NCBI GenBank assembly: GCA_028869255.1
Contig: CP110972.1
Coordinates: 5,618,001 to 5,682,000, forward strand
Length of the DNA stretch: 64,000 nucleotides
Direction: 5' to 3'
Source of the DNA: Pseudomonas poae
GTDB taxonomy: Bacteria; Pseudomonadota; Gammaproteobacteria; Pseudomonadales; Pseudomonadaceae
Shown here: in pieces, positions 25,242-33,588 of the stretch
Numbering within the stretch: the first letter of the stretch is position 1
Layout: each line of letters begins with the position of its first letter
The notes under the pieces: model-generated
The model's database searches: none
What the model was told of the DNA's origin: nothing
What the model saw: only the letters and a program-made list of their open reading frames with translations
Position numbers and translations under genes: made by a program

Positions 25242-28200
25242 TCACTTCCCTATCACAATGGCATTAACGCCTGTTGACATTGCGCCATCTAACAACCCTT
25301 GCTGAACACCTCTTGGCCCGACATACGGGTCTCGTGTCATATAGTAACTTACGCCATCAACAGACTTAACACTATCAACAATAATGAAGTGTTTTCCTTG
25401 GCCAGCGGGAACCTGAACGATAACACTCGCTCCTTCTTGCAGTGCTTTGTTTAACTGCCCAGGTACCATTGTAGTGTTTATAGTATTTTTAACTCCCGCC
25501 TTAGATATCACATCTGATAATTCCAGAGTGTTAACGCCGGTCGGCCTGACCCCGTTTACAAAGCTTCCAATTGCATTGTCAAGGCTAATAGCCGCACCCG
25601 TTTTGTCAGTAATTGTCATTGCTGCGCAGGCTGGTCCGCATACAGGGGCGTCACCTTGTAAAACAACCGAGCCCTTTGGTTCATATGGGATCGTTTTAGG
25701 CGCAACAGCAATACCGCCTGCGCCATCAACAGCAGCACCTGCTGTCGCTTTTGGACCAGAGGATAACCCTTTTAATCCGTACCCTCCAGCCATCGCCACC
25801 GTGATGGCATGCATCGTCATGACAAAGTCATACTGCTGCTCAACTTCCGCCCGCGTCTTTTCAGAGCGGCTCGCGAGGTCCGTTATTACGATGTCGCGCA
25901 GAATGCTGTCGTCGTCTAAACCGCGTAATGCAGCCTCGGCATTTTTAGCATCTACCGGGTAAAGTTCTTTATAAAGCAGGCGGGCAGAGACGGGGCCGTC
26001 GTATTGCGCAAGAACCTTACGTGCAGGCTCGATCAGACTACCGCATGCCGTACTAGATAAATTCCCGGCGGTACAGGCTCCACGAATCGCTTCATCTCGA
26101 TCTTTATCGATAGCGTTTATATACGCGAGTTCATCTTTTTCTTGGTCAGTGATGGTGCCCAGCATTTGCTTGCGTGAAAGCACAAACTTTCGGGTAGCTT
26201 CCGGCACGCTGAGATAATTGTTTTCAACCGCATTCTTCCCAACCTGCGCGGCGGCCACCGCATTCAGCGCGTCCTTGCCCACCACCGATCCGGAGAGCCC
26301 AGCCGCCAACGTCGAGAGACTGGAGATCGTCTGCTTTTGCTCTTGAGTCAAATGTTCGTTACTGACATCGCCATACAGCTTCTCTTTGATCAGCTGTGCG
26401 GTTTTCTCCGCCACCACGGCCCCGGCCGCCCCTGCCAGCGCGGAGTTACCACCGGCCCGCGCCAGCACCGCACCCAACACGGCATGAGCCATCAAGTTGG
26501 CATTCGGGTCACCCTCGGTGAACTTTTTGACCGTCTGCGCCATATACGGCGCTGCCGCCCCCGCCAAAGCACCCCCTACGCTGCCACCCATCGCCGCTTG
26601 CACCACAGCAGTCGCAGCCTGGCTGGCCTTCTGGAAGCTGCTGCCGACGCCATAATCCTGCTGGGCTTGCTGGCTGATCTGCAGCTGTGTCGGGTCGGGG
26701 TTACCGTCCTCGATCAGCTTCTGCCGTGTGGCTTTGCTGACGTCGCTGTTGGGGTCGTTGGCCGCCCTGATCCGGGCGTCAGCGATGGCATCGCCAATGC
26801 CCTTGGTCAACTCCATCGAGCTTTTGACCAGGTCCATGCGCTCCTGCATGGCTTTCTCATCAGGCTTGTCGAGGTGCTGGTTGGCATTGGCGGTATCGCG
26901 GTTCAAGCCGACCAGGTCGTTGGCCCCTTCGGCATTGCGCACCACGATCGTGCCTTCGCTGACGGCACTGCGTGTGTGGCTGTGGTCCGAGTCGTTGAGC
27001 GCCAGGCCATACAAGGCACCTGGCTTGAGTGCGCCGACGCCGCCGCTGTAGGAGCCGGAGACGCCTACACTCGCCGATTTGCTCTCGATCTCGCTTTTGT
27101 TCTTGATGTCGCTGACCAGCAGCCGATCGGTGAGCAGCAGGTTTCTGTCGGCCGTGGCCTCACTGGCAATCACCGCGCCTTGCAAGGTGGTGTTCTTGGC
27201 CACGTCGATGGTGTAGCCGCCCTTGCCGGCGAAGAAGCCGCTCTGGTCGGCGACCGCCTGGTAATCGCTGTTCGTCTTCGACGCCGCCAGGTTTGCCGAC
27301 GCGGTAACGGTGGAGCCCAGGCAGAACGGTGGAATACAGATGCTCGCACCAAAGCCCGCACTGTCCTGCTTGCTCTTGGACGTGTCGGTGTCCTGGCGTG
27401 AGAGGATGTTGAGGTTGCCACCAATATCGGCATCGATCCGCTCGGCACGTACCTGGGCCCCTGCCAGGGTGGTGTCCTGGCCGCTGCGCAGTACCAGCGA
27501 GCCGGTGTCCAGGGTGGTATTGACCTGGGTTACCGAGCTGCCCGAGCCGAGGTTCTTGGCGATTTGCGCGCCAAGGTCGAGGGTGAAACCGGTTTGCTCG
27601 CCGACGTTGAAACTCACGCCGATGGCGGTTCGGTTGCGCGAGCCGTCATTTTTGCGGTCAGTGGTGTTCTGCGCGCTTTGCAGCAGGATGTTGTTTTTCG
27701 CCGAGAGCAGGGTATTGCCGGCTTTCAACGAACTGCCGGTGATCAGCAGATCGCCCGCTGTGCCCGGCGCGTCACCCGCCGCGACAATCGACAGGTTTTC
27801 ACCCGCATTGAGGCTGCTCTGGTGGGCGGTCTGCGCCGCGTACTCGCTGCTGCTTTTGGTGCGGGTGTTGGCCAGCTCGGTGCCGATCTTGATCAGCGAA
27901 CCATTACCGGCGGAGCGGCCGGCGTTGTCTTTATCGTCGCTGCTTTTCGACGCAAGATCGCCCAGTTGATTATTGAGGTTGTAGGTCGCCAATGCGGCCT
28001 GGGCGACCTTCACTGCCTTCAGGCGCGGGTCATCAGCATTACGGAGTGCTTCGGATGCGTCGCGAATGCTGTTGGCGGTATCGACCACGGAGCCCGCGAC
28101 CACACGGCCTACCGCCAGGCTTTTGGAACTGTCCTTGCTGGTCTGGCTGGCGGTTTCCATACCGGCCGTGATGCTGACGTTGGCACCACTCAACTGCATG

Positions 28201-28397
28201 TTTTTGGTGCTGACCAGATCACTGGCAACCACCGCCAGCTCACGCCCCGCCGTCAGCGACACATTGCCCTCGCTCGAACCAATAGTGCTGCCGGTCAGGG
28301 TCATTTCATTGGCTGTGCCGTTGTGTTTGGAGCTGTTGATGTACAGCTTCTGGTTGCCGGTCATGTCATCCAGACCGAGCTTGTTGCCGGTCAACAC
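25242..28397 (-). CDS. cdiA: CdiA C-terminal part: pretoxin and papain/C39-like toxin tip
   Basis: This part has 1,051 codons. The first ~430 residues are filamentous haemagglutinin repeats (SLTAGRELAVVASDL, NTLLSAKNNILLQSA). A glycine/alanine-rich hydrophobic stretch (about 585-680) is typical of the region before the tip. The pretoxin motif VENN is at residue 724. The junction GPKATAG is at residue 881. The last ~150 residues form a cysteine-peptidase-like domain: CGPAC with cysteines 920 and 924, histidine 1003 in GKHFIIVD and aspartate 1023 in TRDPYVG, the C-H-D order of C39 and papain-like folds. It would be delivered into neighbouring cells. The ATG at 28397 is not a natural start; the frame continues from the middle part. 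Confidence 0.85.
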   Translation of the reverse strand: MLTGNKLGLDDMTGNQKLYINSSKHNGTANEMTLTGSTIGSSEGNVSLTAGRELAVVASDLVSTKNMQLSGANVSITAGMETASQTSKDSSKSLAVGRVVAGSVVDTANSIRDASEALRNADDPRLKAVKVAQAALATYNLNNQLGDLASKSSDDKDNAGRSAGNGSLIKIGTELANTRTKSSSEYAAQTAHQSSLNAGENLSIVAAGDAPGTAGDLLITGSSLKAGNTLLSAKNNILLQSAQNTTDRKNDGSRNRTAIGVSFNVGEQTGFTLDLGAQIAKNLGSGSSVTQVNTTLDTGSLVLRSGQDTTLAGAQVRAERIDADIGGNLNILSRQDTDTSKSKQDSAGFGASICIPPFCLGSTVTASANLAASKTNSDYQAVADQSGFFAGKGGYTIDVAKNTTLQGAVIASEATADRNLLLTDRLLVSDIKNKSEIESKSASVGVSGSYSGGVGALKPGALYGLALNDSDHSHTRSAVSEGTIVVRNAEGANDLVGLNRDTANANQHLDKPDEKAMQERMDLVKSSMELTKGIGDAIADARIRAANDPNSDVSKATRQKLIEDGNPDPTQLQISQQAQQDYGVGSSFQKASQAATAVVQAAMGGSVGGALAGAAAPYMAQTVKKFTEGDPNANLMAHAVLGAVLARAGGNSALAGAAGAVVAEKTAQLIKEKLYGDVSNEHLTQEQKQTISSLSTLAAGLSGSVVGKDALNAVAAAQVGKNAVENNYLSVPEATRKFVLSRKQMLGTITDQEKDELAYINAIDKDRDEAIRGACTAGNLSSTACGSLIEPARKVLAQYDGPVSARLLYKELYPVDAKNAEAALRGLDDDSILRDIVITDLASRSEKTRAEVEQQYDFVMTMHAITVAMAGGYGLKGLSSGPKATAGAAVDGAGGIAVAPKTIPYEPKGSVVLQGDAPVCGPACAAMTITDKTGAAISLDNAIGSFVNGVRPTGVNTLELSDVISKAGVKNTINTTMVPGQLNKALQEGASVIVQVPAGQGKHFIIVDSVKSVDGVSYYMTRDPYVGPRGVQQGLLDGAMSTGVNAIVIGK
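25741..25757 (-). repeat. CDI junction repeat, copy 1 (inside cdiA)
   Basis: Plus-strand gctgtcgcttttggacc, encoding GPKATA on the minus strand just before the peptidase tip. The three orphan modules begin with copies of it. Confidence 0.75.
26214..26228 (-). other. VENN pretoxin motif in cdiA
   Basis: Encodes VENNY, the boundary motif that in CDI toxins separates the conserved stalk from the variable C-terminal region. Here about 155 conserved-looking residues lie between it and the junction repeat. Confidence 0.85.
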
Positions 28398-28402
28398 CCC
28401 GG

Positions 28403-29065
28403 TCAGGTCGCGATTTTTTCCTTGTGCATGTCGGTGCGGGCGAAGGTGTTCTGCGCCGCGTCGATGGTCAGGTCGCGACCGGCCTGTACGGCAAGGTCGC
28501 CAGTGCTGACCAGGGAAGAACCGGTGACGGTGGCATCACGTTTGGCCGCGACGGTCACGGTTTCGCCGGAGACCATGCTGCCCATGGCGGTGGTGCGTTT
28601 TTCGTCGACTTTGTCCTGAACCTTGCTCGACTTGAGGCCACCCCAGCTGCTTTTGCTCTCTTTGCGCTCATGGCGCGCACTGTCGGAATTGCTCACGGCC
28701 AGGATGCTGATGTCCTGCCCGGCGACCAATTGCGTGGCGCCTTTTTCGGCGGTCACCGCGCTGCCGGCCAGCAGCAGGTTTTCACCGGCCACCACGGTGC
28801 TGTGAGTGCCGGCGCTGACCAGGCTGCCGACGTTGTTGACCGCGTCGGTTTCATCGAGGCGGAATTTCTTGCCTTGGGAGGTTTTCTTGGTCTTGCTGTA
28901 GAAGCTGTAGTCCTGGCCTTCAGCGGCTTTGAGGCTGAGGTTTTTACCGGACACCAGATAGGCTTCGTTGCCCGCATTCACCTGGCTGGCCACCAATTGC
29001 AGGTCTTGCCCGGCGCTCAGGGTGGCGTCGCCGCCGGCCTTGATCACGCTGGACACTTGCTGCAC
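28403..29065 (-). CDS. cdiA: CdiA middle part, haemagglutinin repeats
   Basis: This part has 220 codons, all haemagglutinin-repeat sequence: AGGDATLSAGQDLQLVASQV, VAGENLLLAGSAVTAEKG and AGRDLTIDAAQN. It has no domain of its own and no signal peptide. The true protein would enter this frame from the N-terminal part at the first A6 run and leave it at the second, where the present frame ends in KEKIAT instead of the expected KEKNRDLTG. It is unlikely to be made as a separate protein. Confidence 0.8.
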   Translation of the reverse strand: MQQVSSVIKAGGDATLSAGQDLQLVASQVNAGNEAYLVSGKNLSLKAAEGQDYSFYSKTKKTSQGKKFRLDETDAVNNVGSLVSAGTHSTVVAGENLLLAGSAVTAEKGATQLVAGQDISILAVSNSDSARHERKESKSSWGGLKSSKVQDKVDEKRTTAMGSMVSGETVTVAAKRDATVTGSSLVSTGDLAVQAGRDLTIDAAQNTFARTDMHKEKIAT

Positions 29066-32000
29066 GTGGTCTTCGATGCTTTTGATTTTTTCGAGTTGTA
29101 CGTCGAATGCTGCTCGTTGGCTGCCGCGATGGCGTTAAGGTCGCGGGTGGCAATCAGGTTGACGTCGCGCTTGGCCTCCACCTGGCTGCCCCCGGCGCTG
29201 ATGTCGCGCCCGGCGACCACATGCAGGTCGCGGCCGGCTTCCACCACAGAGCCGTGCTGAACAATGTTCTTGTAGTTGGATTGGTTGCCGATCGCCCCGC
29301 TGTCCAGGGTTTGCGCGGCGTTGATATTCACGTCACCCGCGGCTTTGACGGTGGTATCGGTACCGCTCTTGAGCACGCCACCGACGCTGTTGAAATTGCC
29401 ACCGGCTTGCAGGATCAACGCGTTGGCCGACTCGACGCGCGCGGCGCTGTCGATGAAGTTGCTGCGTTCGGTGCGGTAGGCGCTGGCGCTTTCATGGGTG
29501 GTGACCGTGCGCTCGTTGAGCAGGTCGGCACCGGCGGCCAGGTTGACCTCGCTGCCGGCAATCACGCCGCCGGCACGGTTGCTCAGGTTGTTGCCGGCGA
29601 GCAGGTCGAGGCGCCCGCCCGCTTCCATCAAACCGCTGTTGGCGAGGTTGCCGCCGACGTTCGCCAACAGGCTACCGCTGGCGCGCAACGTACCGGCGTT
29701 GTTGAGGTTGCTGCCGCTGATCAAGCTGACGTCACTGCCGGAAATCAACGCGCCATTGGGTGCCAGGCGGTTGCTCGCCTGGGCCAGGTACAGCACCGGC
29801 ACCAGCACTTGTTGCCCGGCGACAGTGGTGTTTTCCAGCCACACGATGTCGTGGGTCAGGGCCGCGACCTGTTCGGCGGTAAGGCTGACGCCTACCGACA
29901 GGTTGAGGGCGCTTTTGCTGCCGATGGCGTTGTCCATCAGGTGCTTGAACAGGTCGGCGTCGCTGGTCTGGCCATCGATAAAACGCTGGCCGGTGCGGGC
30001 GAGGACGGCTTGCTGGATCAGGCGCTGTTCGTAAAAACCGTCACCAAGGCGACGCTGCGCAGTGTCGGGGTCATAACCGAGCTTGGTCAGCATGTAATCC
30101 GAGCCCAGGAACTGACGCATGTTGGTGAACAGCGGGTTGGTTTCAATCAGGTATTTATGCGGGCTGGTGGCGAACTGGCTGGTGGGCAGGCCGTTCACGC
30201 CGTTGCCGACGTTGAGGTGGAACAGGCCATTCTCCCCGGTGGGCAAGTCGAAGCCCGGCAAGCCCAATGGGTTGACCTGTTGCTGGGCGACGTCCGGCGG
30301 CAGTTGCGGGTTGAGGCTGACTTCAGTCGAGTAGCCCGGCGCATGGGTATTCGCACCGCTGCCGACGTAGGTATAGCCAGGGCGCACCACGCGGTTATCG
30401 ATACCGTCCTGAGCCTGCACGTCCACGGCGCCACCGGCCTGGATCACGGCGGAGTAGCTCTGGTCGGACTTCGCCAGCTCGGTGGTCTTGCGCAGGTCGA
30501 TCTGCTCCTTTTGCATGGTGCCGATAAACGTGGCCAGGGCCCCTTGGAGGCCGCCGAGGTTGTTGGCGTTGTACTGCGCGCCGCCGAGGGAATATTGCGC
30601 GGTGAAGTTCGCGGCGTAGGTGTACCAGCCCTGCGGCTTGCGCTCGCGCTCGGAGGTAAATACACGGTCGTATTGGGTGTCGTGGGTCACCAGGCCGACG
30701 TTGCTCAGTTGGTTGACGCGCACCGTCATCGCGCCACCGGCAGCGATGCTACTGCTGCTGTTGAGCAGCTCGCCGCCGCTCAGCTGCATATTGCCGCCCG
30801 AAGTGATGCTGGACGCCGCGGTGGCGTTGCTGACGATAAAGTGATCACGCTCGGTGATCTGGAACGGTCGATTCTGCTTGCCGCCGTCGCAGTCGCCACC
30901 GGTCACGCCTTCGATACAGGCGATGGGAGTGATGGAAGCGCTGTAGATGCCGGACTCGGTGGTGAGCACGGTGCGGATATTGTCGATCGTGCTGGCCGCC
31001 AGGATCAGGTTGCGCTCACTCTCGATAGTGCCCGAGCTGTTGATAATGCTGGTGGCCAGCCCGCCCTGGCCGTCGCGGTCGACGCGCAAGTTGCCCATGG
31101 CATAGAGGTTGGCGCCGAGGTTTTTCAGGCGGTCGACCTTCAGGTTCATGTCGCCGCCGCTGAAGATCAGCCCGTGGTCATTCAGCAGGTTGCCCACCGC
31201 CAGATCGAGGTTGCCTTGGCTGGCGAGCGTGCCGCCCACGGTCCAGTCCTGGCCGTTGCCGACCAGGCTGCGGGTGCCCAGCAACTGGCCGGTGGCGGTC
31301 TGTTGCAGGTTGCCGATGTTGAGCGTCAGGCGCCCGGCCTGGATCGCGGTGCTGTTGGTCCAGTGGTCTTTTTCCAGGGTCAGGTCGCCCTGGGTCACCA
31401 GGCTGCCGCCAACGTCATCCAGGCTGATACCGCTGAGGTCGAGCAGGCCGGTGCCCACGTGCAGCACCTTGCCGCCCGCGTTCTGGAAGGTGGTGGCGGC
31501 GAGGCTCAACTGGTCGTTGGCGGTCTCCAGGCTACCGCTGTTGTTCAGCAGGCCACCGATGGCATAGCGGGTTTTACCGGCGCTGCCCAGGGCGCGCATT
31601 TGCCCGCTGTTATCCAGGCTGGCGCTGACCACGTCCAGGGTCGTGGCGCTTTCGATCAAGCCACGGTTGACCAGTGCGCCAGGCAGGCTGACCTCAATCT
31701 GGTTACCGGCGATCTCGCCGCCGTTATCCACATTGCCGCCCTGCAGACGCACACGATCACGGGCGAACAGGTTGCCGCTGCCGTTGTTGAAATCGCCGGC
31801 GTCGATCAGCGCATCACCGGCTTTGGCAAAGATGCGCCCACCGCTGTTTTCCAGGGTGCCGGCCGTGATAGTCAGGCCGGCCCTCTCACTGTGGATCAGG
31901 CCATTGCCGCCGTTTTGCAGCAGGCCGGTGGTGGTGATGCCCAGGCCATCGTTGGCGGCCAGGGTGCCGTTGTTGCGGTTGTCGACGCTGTTGGCGAATA

Positions 32001-33558
32001 CGCTCAGCACGCTCTGGCTGGCGAGCTTGCCGCCCTGGTTGTCGATACGGTCGGCGCGCTGCACCAGCAGCGGCCCGGCACTCGCCAGCTTGCCGTTGCG
32101 GTTGATCAGGTCGCCGAGCAGATCCAGGGTGATCGAGCCGCCACCGGTGAGGTTGCCGCTGCTGTTGTTCAGGGTGTTGCCGTGCAGGGTGAAGGCGCCG
32201 GTGCTGTCGATGATGCCGCCCTGGCGGTTGTCCAGCAGGCCGCTGACATTGAGGGTTTGCGCGCCGTCGCTGAGCAACTGGCCTTTGTTGCGGTTGTCGA
32301 GGCTTGCGGCGGTGACATTCAGCGCCTGTTTCGCACTCAAGGCACCGCCCTGGTTGTCCAGGCTTTGCGCGGCGGTCGCGGTGAGGGTGCGATTGGCGAT
32401 CACGTTGCCGGTATTGGTGATGTGCTGGCTGTCGAGCGTAACGTCGCCCCCGGCATTGCGGGTGTTGTCGGCGTTGACCCCGGCTTCGATGATGCCGCTG
32501 TTGGTCAGTTGGCCGTTGCTCGCCAGGGTGATGCTGTCGCGGGCGGCGAGGCTTTTGCGGTTTTTCAGCTCGCCCTTGGTGTTGACCTTGAGGGCGGTGC
32601 CCGCGTAGACCGGACCATGGGCGTCCAGGCTCGCCGCCTTGATATCCACCGCACCACTGGCGGCCGCCTGGGCCATGCTCAGATGGCCGTTGGCGTCGAG
32701 CTGGATATCGCCGCCACTGGCCGCCAACGTACCGTCGAGCTTCACGCCCACACCGGCTTCGGTGCCCACCAGCTTGATCGCACCGGCGTACATGCCGCCC
32801 AGGGCCGACGAGTCGATGGCCAGTTCGGGTTTTTCACTGCCATCGTCGGCGCGCGCGGTGGTTTTCAGGGTTTGTGCATCGACGTCATTGCGCCCGGCGA
32901 TCACCGTGAGCTGGCGTGCGTTGATTTGCGCGTTGATCTTGGCCGAACGGGTAATGATCTCGAAATGGTCGACGTTACTCGCGTTCAAACCCTGGCCGTC
33001 GATGGTCACTGCACCGCCATCGACCTGGTAGTGGTCCAGGCGGCCGACTTGATCGATTACCGGTTTACCGGTGGTCAGGGTGACGTTAGGCGTGTTGATA
33101 AAACCACAGCCGTTGCAGCTGACGCCGTAAGGGTTGGCGACAATCACTTTGGCCGATTTGCCCGCCACTTCGGTGTAGCCGCGCAACTGGCTGGGGCTGC
33201 CGCCGTTGACTTCGTTGAGGATGACATTCGCGGCGCCGCCCTTGAGGTTCGGGTTGCCGACGATGATCCCGCCCAACTGCGTGCTTTGCATTGCGCCGTT
33301 GACGTTGTTGAGGATCACGCCGTTGGGGCCGACGTTGTAGTCCTTGAACTGGTTGTGGGACAGGCCGCTGCCATTGGGCGTGGCAATGTTCACCACCGGC
33401 ACGCCGTTGCCTGCCTGACCGAGCGTGGTGCCCGGGGCGCTCACCACGATACCCTCGGCCTGCGCTAGCAGCGGCTGCCAGAACAGCGCGTTGGCCAGGA
33501 TCAAGGCCAGGCCGCGTTGGCTCAGGGTTTTCAGGGCAGTAACGGGGCGAACGTCCAT
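29044..33558 (-). CDS. cdiA: CdiA N-terminal part: TPS domain and repeats
   Basis: This part has 1,504 codons. A signal peptide ends near residue 34 (WQPLLAQA). The two-partner secretion domain (about 35-170) has the recognition motifs NPNL (in IIVGNPNLKGG) and NPYGVSCNGCGF, which bind the CdiB transporter. Hundreds of residues of beta-helix repeats follow (LDNRNKGQLLS, LENSGGRIFAK), then a region around residues 885-1200 with the sequence ITPIACIEGVTGGDC that in CdiA often lies in the receptor-binding part, then further repeats. The frame ends early, at STYNSKKSKASK followed by nonsense, because of the first frameshift. A protein stopped here could be secreted but would lack the toxin. It starts 30 bases after the cdiB stop. 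Confidence 0.88.
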   Translation of the reverse strand: MDVRPVTALKTLSQRGLALILANALFWQPLLAQAEGIVVSAPGTTLGQAGNGVPVVNIATPNGSGLSHNQFKDYNVGPNGVILNNVNGAMQSTQLGGIIVGNPNLKGGAANVILNEVNGGSPSQLRGYTEVAGKSAKVIVANPYGVSCNGCGFINTPNVTLTTGKPVIDQVGRLDHYQVDGGAVTIDGQGLNASNVDHFEIITRSAKINAQINARQLTVIAGRNDVDAQTLKTTARADDGSEKPELAIDSSALGGMYAGAIKLVGTEAGVGVKLDGTLAASGGDIQLDANGHLSMAQAAASGAVDIKAASLDAHGPVYAGTALKVNTKGELKNRKSLAARDSITLASNGQLTNSGIIEAGVNADNTRNAGGDVTLDSQHITNTGNVIANRTLTATAAQSLDNQGGALSAKQALNVTAASLDNRNKGQLLSDGAQTLNVSGLLDNRQGGIIDSTGAFTLHGNTLNNSSGNLTGGGSITLDLLGDLINRNGKLASAGPLLVQRADRIDNQGGKLASQSVLSVFANSVDNRNNGTLAANDGLGITTTGLLQNGGNGLIHSERAGLTITAGTLENSGGRIFAKAGDALIDAGDFNNGSGNLFARDRVRLQGGNVDNGGEIAGNQIEVSLPGALVNRGLIESATTLDVVSASLDNSGQMRALGSAGKTRYAIGGLLNNSGSLETANDQLSLAATTFQNAGGKVLHVGTGLLDLSGISLDDVGGSLVTQGDLTLEKDHWTNSTAIQAGRLTLNIGNLQQTATGQLLGTRSLVGNGQDWTVGGTLASQGNLDLAVGNLLNDHGLIFSGGDMNLKVDRLKNLGANLYAMGNLRVDRDGQGGLATSIINSSGTIESERNLILAASTIDNIRTVLTTESGIYSASITPIACIEGVTGGDCDGGKQNRPFQITERDHFIVSNATAASSITSGGNMQLSGGELLNSSSSIAAGGAMTVRVNQLSNVGLVTHDTQYDRVFTSERERKPQGWYTYAANFTAQYSLGGAQYNANNLGGLQGALATFIGTMQKEQIDLRKTTELAKSDQSYSAVIQAGGAVDVQAQDGIDNRVVRPGYTYVGSGANTHAPGYSTEVSLNPQLPPDVAQQQVNPLGLPGFDLPTGENGLFHLNVGNGVNGLPTSQFATSPHKYLIETNPLFTNMRQFLGSDYMLTKLGYDPDTAQRRLGDGFYEQRLIQQAVLARTGQRFIDGQTSDADLFKHLMDNAIGSKSALNLSVGVSLTAEQVAALTHDIVWLENTTVAGQQVLVPVLYLAQASNRLAPNGALISGSDVSLISGSNLNNAGTLRASGSLLANVGGNLANSGLMEAGGRLDLLAGNNLSNRAGGVIAGSEVNLAAGADLLNERTVTTHESASAYRTERSNFIDSAARVESANALILQAGGNFNSVGGVLKSGTDTTVKAAGDVNINAAQTLDSGAIGNQSNYKNIVQHGSVVEAGRDLHVVAGRDISAGGSQVEAKRDVNLIATRDLNAIAAANEQHSTYNSKKSKASKTTCSKCPA

Positions 33559-33588
33559 ATTCAGAATCTCAAGGCAGCGGGCGTTGAA

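Larger units (their letters stand above)
25242..33558 (-). pseudogene. cdiA: cdiA, TpsA contact-dependent inhibition toxin, two frameshifts
   Basis: One large TpsA exoprotein gene is split into three reading frames by two single-base deletions. Each lies in an A6 run in the coding strand (plus coordinates 29086-29091 and 28414-28419), and both sites share the plus-strand 9-mer gattttttc. Adding one base to each run joins the parts into about 2,772 codons with the expected repeat sequence continuing through both joints. The three parts are listed separately. The order cdiB-cdiA-cdiI on the minus strand is that of E. coli-type CDI loci. Either the protein is disrupted, or the runs were misread in sequencing. 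Confidence 0.85.

Noticed and set aside
28414-29091. Programmed -1 frameshifting as the normal way to make CdiA
   Set aside because: The zero-frame codons around the A6 runs do not form a good X-XXY-YYZ heptamer and no downstream stem or upstream Shine-Dalgarno stimulator is evident. Homopolymer length change explains both sites more simply.
29107-33468. A 1,453-codon open frame on the plus strand opposite cdiA
   Set aside because: It mirrors the codon positions of the GC-rich cdiA repeats, has no recognisable domain, and the minus-strand frame has a clear signal peptide and TPS domain.
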